From: Phycisphaerae bacterium
GTDB lineage: Bacteria; Planctomycetota; Phycisphaerae; Sedimentisphaerales; SM23-30
Reading direction: 5' to 3'
NCBI GenBank assembly: GCA_016342495.1
Contig: JAEIOG010000048.1
Span: forward strand, 1 to 36,121
Length of the DNA stretch: 36,121 nucleotides
Below the pieces are notes generated by a model that had not been told where the DNA came from, did no database searches, and saw only the letters and a list, made by a program, of their open reading frames with translations. The translations under genes and the position numbers were made by a program. Positions 31,668 through 36,121 of the stretch are shown in pieces. How positions within the stretch are numbered: the first letter of the stretch is position 1; each line of letters opens with the position of its first letter.

Positions 31668-34493
31668 ATGCGTAAAAGTTTTATCTTGTTAATATTACTT
31701 GGTTTTATTTCAATAGTTAGTGCCCAGCAAGGTGATATATATCATGGCAACTGGATAGATTTAAATAAAAATGGAAAGATGGATCCTTACGAGAATCCTA
31801 AGCTTGATATTGAAAAACGTATTGACGATTTATTGTCGCAAATGAATGTTCAAGAGAAAACCTGCCAGATGGTTACTCTTTATGGCTATCAGCGGGTATT
31901 AGCCGACCCTTTGCCAACCCCGCAATGGAAAGATAAACTCTGGAAAGATGGTATCGGGGCGATAGATGAACATCTAAATGGTTTCAGAGGCTGGGGCAAA
32001 GCTCCTCAGGATCATGAATGTGTCTGGCCCGCTTCAAAACATGCCTGGGCTATCAATGAAGTACAAAAATTCTTTATCGAACAAACCCGTCTAGGTATTC
32101 CGGTTGATTTTACTAATGAAGGTATTCGTGGTATCGAAAGTTACAAAGCTACCAATTTCCCCACGCAGCTTGGCATAGGCCATACCTGGAACCGTGAGCT
32201 TGTCCGCAAAATAGGCGAAATTACTGGTCAGGAAGCTCGTTTGCTGGGTTATACCAATGTATATGCTCCTATCTTAGATGTTGGTTATGATCAGCGTTGG
32301 GGCCGCTATGAAGAAATTTATAGTGAATCACCTTATCTGTGTGCAGAACTGGGTGTAGAAATGGTTTTGGGTTTGCAAAAAGATTTTCAGGTGGCATCGA
32401 CGGCCAAGCACTTTGCGGTCTATAGTGTTAATAAGGGGGCACGTGAAGGATTGGGGCGTTGTGACCCGAAGACATCTCCCCGTGAAATTGAAAATATTTT
32501 CCTGAAGCCTTTCAAAGAAGCTATCAAGCGGGGCGGGGCTCTTGGTGTTATGAGTTCGTATAATGATTATGATGGAGTGGTTGTCCAGGGCAGTAAATAC
32601 TGGTTGACTGACCGTTTGCGCAATGATTTTGGCTTCAAAGGTTATGTTGTCTCCGATAGTGATGCTGTGGTTTATATGTATAATAAACACAAAACTGCCG
32701 CTACCTACAAAGATGCTATTTACCAGTCGGTGATGGCTGGGTTAAATGTTCGCTGTACTTTTCGCAGTCCTGATAGCTTTGTAGAACCTTTACGTGAGCT
32801 TATCAGTGAAGGCCGTATCCCTATGAATGTTATTGATGACCGTGTGCGTGATATTTTGCGGGTTAAATTTATGGTTGGGATTTTTGACAAGCCTTATGTT
32901 GAAGATACCGCCAAAGCCGACAAAATCGTTAATTGCGATGAACATCAGCAAGTCGCATTGAAGGTGTCACAGGAGTCATTGGTATTGTTGAAAAATGATA
33001 ATCTTTTGCCTTTGAATAAAAATGAAATAAAAACCATAGCAGTCTGTGGACCTAATGCTGATGATGCCAAATATGCTCTGACTCATTATGGCCCGGTTGC
33101 TGTTGAGGTTACAACTGTCCTGCAGGGTATTCGTGACAAGGTCGGCGATACAACAAAAGTTATTTATACCCAAGGTTGTGATATCGTTGATGCCAACTGG
33201 CCAGAGAGCGAAATTTTGCCAATGCCTTTGACTAATGATGAATCCGATGAGATCGCCAAAGCGGTTGCCCAGGCAAAGGCTGCCGATATTGCAGTCGTTG
33301 TTGTTGGCGGTAATGGCCGAACCTGTGGTGAAAATAAATCTCGCACCAGTCTTAACCTACCCGGTCGTCAGCTGGATTTATTAAAAGCCGTTCATGCTAC
33401 CGGTACACCTGTGGTTGTGGTTCTGATTAGTGGCAGGCCATTGTCGATAAACTGGACTGATAAAAATGTTCCGGCTATTTTAGCGGCGTGGTATCCCGGT
33501 TCTCAGGGCGGCAAGGCGATAGCCGATGTGCTCTTTGGTGATTATAATCCCGGTGGTAAGCTTTCAGTTACATTTCCCCGGACAGTTGGTCAGCTGCCAA
33601 TGAATTTTCCGGCTAAGCCTAATTCGCAAATTGATTGTTTTCGGGGTGGTTCCCGGGTTAATGGTGTACTTTATCCATTTGGTTATGGGCTAAGCTATAC
33701 CAAATTCAAATACAGTAATTTGAAAATTACGCCCAAAGTTATCGCTCCTGATGATATTATTACTGTTATGGTCGATGTTACTAATATTGGCAAGGTCGCC
33801 GGTGACGAAATTGTTCAGCTGTATACCCGTGATGTGGTTAGTTCGGTTACAACTTATGAAAAGAATTTGCGAGGCTTTGATCGAATCCATTTGAAACCAG
33901 GCCAGAGCCGAACTGTGCAATTCATTATTAAACCAGATGATATTCAGCTGTTAAATGAGAATATGCAATGGGTGGTAGAACCCGGTGAGTTTTCCGTAAT
34001 GATTGGCGCTTCTTCAGTTGACATCAAACAGAAGGGCGTTTTTACGGTTGTCGCTGCCAGCGAACTGGATCAGGAGCGTCAAAAGCAGCAAGGGCGATTG
34101 AAGTTAGCTGACTATGTCAAAGTGACCAGTCAGGAAGCCGACAATCCTATCGCCAATGCATTTGATGGCGATTTGCAAACCCGCTGGGCCACTTCGCAAA
34201 ATATAGCTTCTGTTGATCTGGAACTGGTAGATAATGCCAGAGCTTCGGAGATATCGATTGCCTGGTATAAGGGCAATGGTCGTAAGTATGATTTTGAAAT
34301 TCAGCTCTCTGGCGGCGGTGGCCAATGGATAACTGTTTTTAAGGGCAAGAGCAGTGGCTATAATAATGGCCTGGAAAAATATGAGTTTAATGCCTCCCCA
34401 GCAACTGACCTGAGAATTATCTGTAAAGGCAATAGTGAAAACAGTTATAATGCCATTACTGAAATTGTCTTATCGGAGTTTAAGGGAAATTAA
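31668..34493 (+). CDS. Secreted GH3 beta-glycosidase with C-terminal F5/8-type domain
   Basis: A 941-aa enzyme. A signal peptide (residues 1-19, ending VSA) is followed by an EF-hand-like segment (DLNKNGKMDPYE) common in this GH3 subgroup. The TIM barrel (about 45-400) has the nucleophile D330 in VVSDSDAV. The alpha/beta sandwich (about 425-680) has the likely acid/base E555 in CGENKSRTSLNLPG. An FnIII-like domain (about 710-790) contains DEIVQLYTRDVVSS. The last 140 residues match a discoidin (F5/8 type C) or CBM32-like domain (NAFDGDLQTRWATSQ). GH3 enzymes remove glucose, xylose or related units from oligosaccharides. ATG 31668 follows GAGGAG by 7 nt. It lies 58 nt after the oxidoreductase gene, hence probably one operon, and ends at a strong terminator. 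Confidence 0.93.
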   Translation: MRKSFILLILLGFISIVSAQQGDIYHGNWIDLNKNGKMDPYENPKLDIEKRIDDLLSQMNVQEKTCQMVTLYGYQRVLADPLPTPQWKDKLWKDGIGAIDEHLNGFRGWGKAPQDHECVWPASKHAWAINEVQKFFIEQTRLGIPVDFTNEGIRGIESYKATNFPTQLGIGHTWNRELVRKIGEITGQEARLLGYTNVYAPILDVGYDQRWGRYEEIYSESPYLCAELGVEMVLGLQKDFQVASTAKHFAVYSVNKGAREGLGRCDPKTSPREIENIFLKPFKEAIKRGGALGVMSSYNDYDGVVVQGSKYWLTDRLRNDFGFKGYVVSDSDAVVYMYNKHKTAATYKDAIYQSVMAGLNVRCTFRSPDSFVEPLRELISEGRIPMNVIDDRVRDILRVKFMVGIFDKPYVEDTAKADKIVNCDEHQQVALKVSQESLVLLKNDNLLPLNKNEIKTIAVCGPNADDAKYALTHYGPVAVEVTTVLQGIRDKVGDTTKVIYTQGCDIVDANWPESEILPMPLTNDESDEIAKAVAQAKAADIAVVVVGGNGRTCGENKSRTSLNLPGRQLDLLKAVHATGTPVVVVLISGRPLSINWTDKNVPAILAAWYPGSQGGKAIADVLFGDYNPGGKLSVTFPRTVGQLPMNFPAKPNSQIDCFRGGSRVNGVLYPFGYGLSYTKFKYSNLKITPKVIAPDDIITVMVDVTNIGKVAGDEIVQLYTRDVVSSVTTYEKNLRGFDRIHLKPGQSRTVQFIIKPDDIQLLNENMQWVVEPGEFSVMIGASSVDIKQKGVFTVVAASELDQERQKQQGRLKLADYVKVTSQEADNPIANAFDGDLQTRWATSQNIASVDLELVDNARASEISIAWYKGNGRKYDFEIQLSGGGGQWITVFKGKSSGYNNGLEKYEFNASPATDLRIICKGNSENSYNAITEIVLSEFKGN

Positions 34494-34547
34494 ATTCAGC
34501 TTTATTCCTGAGATGTGCATTTATCTTTACTGTACCCATTAAATACA

Positions 34548-34592
34548 AAAAAAGCGGTTGGCCTTCTGATTGTAAAGGCCAACCGCTTTTTT
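34548..34592 (+). terminator. Strong bidirectional-type terminator after the GH3 gene
   Basis: A perfect 18-bp stem, AAAAAAGCGGTTGGCCTT (34548-34565) and its complement (34575-34592), with a 9-nt loop and T6 at the 3' end. The A-run on the other side would give a T-tract on the minus strand as well. Confidence 0.95.
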
Positions 34593-34671
34593 AATTTAGT
34601 ATGTCCTGCATCCAATAATCGCACGGATCTCTTTTTGAATGAGTCATCGGGCTGGAATGAATTTATTAACA

Positions 34672-34781
34672 TTTGTCCCCCGCTTACGACATCCAGCCCG
34701 ATGCAGGCGGCAACGCCGCCGGGAGTATTCACCGACCAGTGACCCTTATGTAAGCCGTGTCCAGCTTCAAGCTGGGGGAAA
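34672..34781 (-). repeat. Dispersed modular repeat, inverted copy
   Basis: On the minus strand the modules run CCCCCAGCTTGAAGCTGGAC, GCTTACATAAGGGTCACTGG, GGCGTTGCCGCCTGCATC, GATGTCGTAAGCGGGGGACA. All four modules and their order match the copies at 7.8-8.3 and 18.9 kb. It sits upstream of the HAD gene promoter and is non-coding. Confidence 0.85.
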
Positions 34782-34787
34782 AAGGTG

Positions 34788-34816
34788 TTGTGATATTGTA
34801 TAAAATGTTTTATAAT
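34788..34816 (+). promoter_or_regulatory. Sigma-70-type promoter of the HAD phosphatase gene
   Basis: TTGTGA (34788-34793), a 17-nt spacer and a perfect TATAAT (34811-34816). The predicted leader is about 33 nt. It starts 7 nt after the repeat copy. Confidence 0.75.
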
Positions 34817-34855
34817 CGGGTCTGGCTTATAGTAAATATTTATCAGGATTATATT

Positions 34856-35506
34856 ATGACAAACAAAGCAGTTATTTTCGATATGGATGGCCTTATTATG
34901 GATTCGGAGCGGGTTGCCCGGCTTTGCTGGCAGCGGGCCGCTAATGATATGGGTTATCATATCGATGATATTACTTTTGACAATATGACCGGGGCCAATG
35001 CCCATGGGGTGTCGCTGGTGCTCTTTGATGCTTTGGGTGCTGATCTGGATTATCAAAATCTTAAAAGCACCGCCAGCAGCTATATCTTCGATTATGTCGA
35101 TAACCCCGGTATCCCCATTAAGAGCGGTTTTGCTGAGCTGATGGAATTTATTAAAGCTAATGATATTCCTTGTGCCCTGGCAACTTCGACTTATCGTCAG
35201 ATGGCTATCTATAAACTGAAGGCATCTGATATTGTTGATGATTTCGATGCGATAATTTGTGGCGATCAGGTGGAAAAATCCAAACCCGCCCCGGACATCT
35301 TTCTGAAAGCGGCATCCATGCTGGCTATTGACCCGCAGGATTGTATCGTGCTGGAAGATTCAGCTAATGGCATCAAAGCCGCCAAGGCCGCCGGTATGAA
35401 AGCGATTATGATACCCGATCTGGTCAAACCCACTGATGAGATTATGGCACTGACAGATATGATTTTGACAAACCTGAAAGAGGTAATTGAATTATTAAGT
35501 GATTAA
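34856..35506 (+). CDS. HAD-superfamily hydrolase, beta-phosphoglucomutase-like
   Basis: A 216-aa cytoplasmic phosphatase or phosphomutase. Motif I is VIFDMDGLIMDSE with nucleophile D9 and acid/base D11. A helical cap (about residues 16-85) follows. Motif II is CALATST, motif III is the Lys of EKSKPAPDIFLKA, and motif IV is CIVLEDSANGIKAAKAAGM. This set is typical of the beta-PGM / sugar-phosphatase subgroup. The substrate cannot be told apart within it, though the carbohydrate neighbours make a sugar phosphate likely. The ATG at 34856 has AGGA 8 nt upstream and a promoter at the right distance; a longer upstream frame (to 34757) runs through the promoter and repeat and is rejected. The GH5 gene follows after 33 nt. 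Confidence 0.92.
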   Translation: MTNKAVIFDMDGLIMDSERVARLCWQRAANDMGYHIDDITFDNMTGANAHGVSLVLFDALGADLDYQNLKSTASSYIFDYVDNPGIPIKSGFAELMEFIKANDIPCALATSTYRQMAIYKLKASDIVDDFDAIICGDQVEKSKPAPDIFLKAASMLAIDPQDCIVLEDSANGIKAAKAAGMKAIMIPDLVKPTDEIMALTDMILTNLKEVIELLSD

Positions 35507-35539
35507 TATGATCAGAACAACTTAATTGGAGAAATGGAA

Positions 35540-36094
35540 ATGTACGGTAAAACAATTTTAGCAGCATTTATCTCTATCTTAATGTTCATCTCTATTGCAT
35601 TAGCTCAACCGGCACGAGCTGTACCTTTGCCTGAGCCAACCGCCGAGAAGCTTCCTGGCTATCGCGGTTTCAATCTGCTGAATAAATTCCATAAAGACTG
35701 GAATAACAGCCCGTTTCTTGAAGAAGATTTCAAGCTTATCGCTGAACTTGGCTTTAATTTTGTGCGTCTGCCCATGGATTATCGCTGCTGGATCAAGGAT
35801 AATGACTGGACCAGTTTCAATGAAGAAGTTTTGGCCCAAATTGATCAGGCCGTTAACTGGGGGATAAAGTATAATATTCATGTCTGCCTGAATTTCCATC
35901 GCTGTCCGGGCTATACCGTTGCCAACCCGAAAGAGAAAACCTCGCTATGGACCGATCCTGAAACTCAGCGAATCTGTGCTTTGCATTGGGCGACTTTTGC
36001 AAGACGTTATAAACATATCCCAAATAAGAATCTCAGTTTCAATCTCACAGCCATCCCATATGAGGTGGGGCTAAAACTAAATATTTCAAAATAG
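35540..36094 (+). pseudogene. GH5 cellulase, truncated before its catalytic NEP motif
   Basis: The frame gives 184 aa, about half of a GH5 enzyme (usually 330-400 aa). A signal peptide (residues 1-28, near ALAQPARA) leads to the first half of the GH5 barrel: YRGFNLLNKFH, LIAELGFNFVRLPMDYRCW, NIHVCLNFHRCPGYTVANP, and HWATFARRYKHIPNKNLSF. Relatives continue at this point with a FNLxNEP strand carrying the acid/base Glu. Here FNL (to 36046) is followed by TAIPYEVG and a stop at 36092-36094, so both catalytic Glu residues are absent. The abrupt change suggests an insertion, rearrangement or assembly break at about 36046/36047. GGAG lies 8 nt before ATG 35540 (and too close to 35534). As it stands the product should be inactive. 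Confidence 0.75.
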
Positions 36095-36121
36095 CGGGAT
36101 ATGAGTTACACTGTAGTTACA

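Noticed and set aside
34757-34855. N-terminal extension of the HAD phosphatase by 33 residues
   Set aside because: It runs through the promoter (34788-34816) and a repeat copy; the HAD motif begins normally 8 residues after ATG 34856.
34502-35056. 184-codon minus-strand frame
   Set aside because: It crosses a terminator, a repeat copy, a promoter and the start of the HAD gene, which has clear motifs on the plus strand.

Overview
The window most resembles a chromosome segment from a Planctomycetota-type bacterium (Phycisphaerae / Sedimentisphaerales-like) or another member of the PVC group. This is inferred from gene content, not from a marker-gene tree. The signs are a secreted GLUG-motif protein, a pseudopilin with an H-X9-DG tail, an isolated BlaI-type regulator, twin-arginine (TAT) Gfo/Idh/MocA and TIM-barrel proteins, large secreted glycoside hydrolases, and many modular intergenic repeats. 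Genes lie on both strands in short operons. Shine-Dalgarno (SD) sites are mostly GGAG or AAGGA, and they fix many starts inside longer open frames.

Layout. 1-3.7 kb: a secreted GLUG protein (-), a beta-propeller lipoprotein (+) and a BlaI/MecI regulator (-). 3.7-6.3 kb: a large PhoD-like phosphatase lipoprotein. 6.3-8.5 kb: a repeat-rich region around a small HEAT-type membrane protein. 8.5-10.3 kb: cstA (-). 10.5-13.9 kb: a pseudopilin and a divergent GH95 glycosidase. 14.0-14.2 kb: a 173-bp MITE-like long hairpin. 14.4-16.8 kb: aromatic amino acid genes (pheA, DAHP synthase). 17.0-18.3 kb: a DUF502 membrane protein overlapping riboflavin synthase. 18.3-21.1 kb: a small HEIGH zincin, an Fn3 protein, a 21-bp/heptapeptide tandem array and a TPR protein. 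21.3-24.0 kb: mutS (-). 24.3 kb: an unrecognised 77-aa basic protein under a consensus promoter. 24.7-29.0 kb: a minus-strand cluster read as EEP nuclease-like, PQ-loop-like, thiL, tsaE, unknown exported protein, purU. 29.2-36.1 kb: a carbohydrate cluster (TIM-barrel isomerase/epimerase, Gfo/Idh/MocA oxidoreductase, GH3 glycosidase), a HAD phosphatase and a GH5 cellulase broken just before its catalytic NEP motif.

How the genes work together. The secreted or TAT-exported GH95, GH3, GH5, TIM-barrel and oxidoreductase proteins point to a polysaccharide-degrading heterotroph. The rest is mainly housekeeping: aromatic amino acids, riboflavin, thiamine diphosphate, formate/folate for purines, t6A tRNA modification and mismatch repair.

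Most notable observations: (1) purU has no ATG/GTG/TTG start that keeps its ACT domain, and appears to start at ATT behind a near-perfect SD; (2) eleven or twelve tandem 21-bp units are open in only one of six frames and spell a degenerate heptapeptide; (3) a modular dispersed repeat family occupies at least five intergenic loci; (4) the 77-aa basic protein has a perfect promoter, a 15-codon leader ORF ending TAATG and a strong terminator; (5) GH95 has lost conserved histidines; (6) the GH5 gene is abruptly truncated at the window edge. No CRISPR array, tRNA, rRNA or complete transposase was seen.
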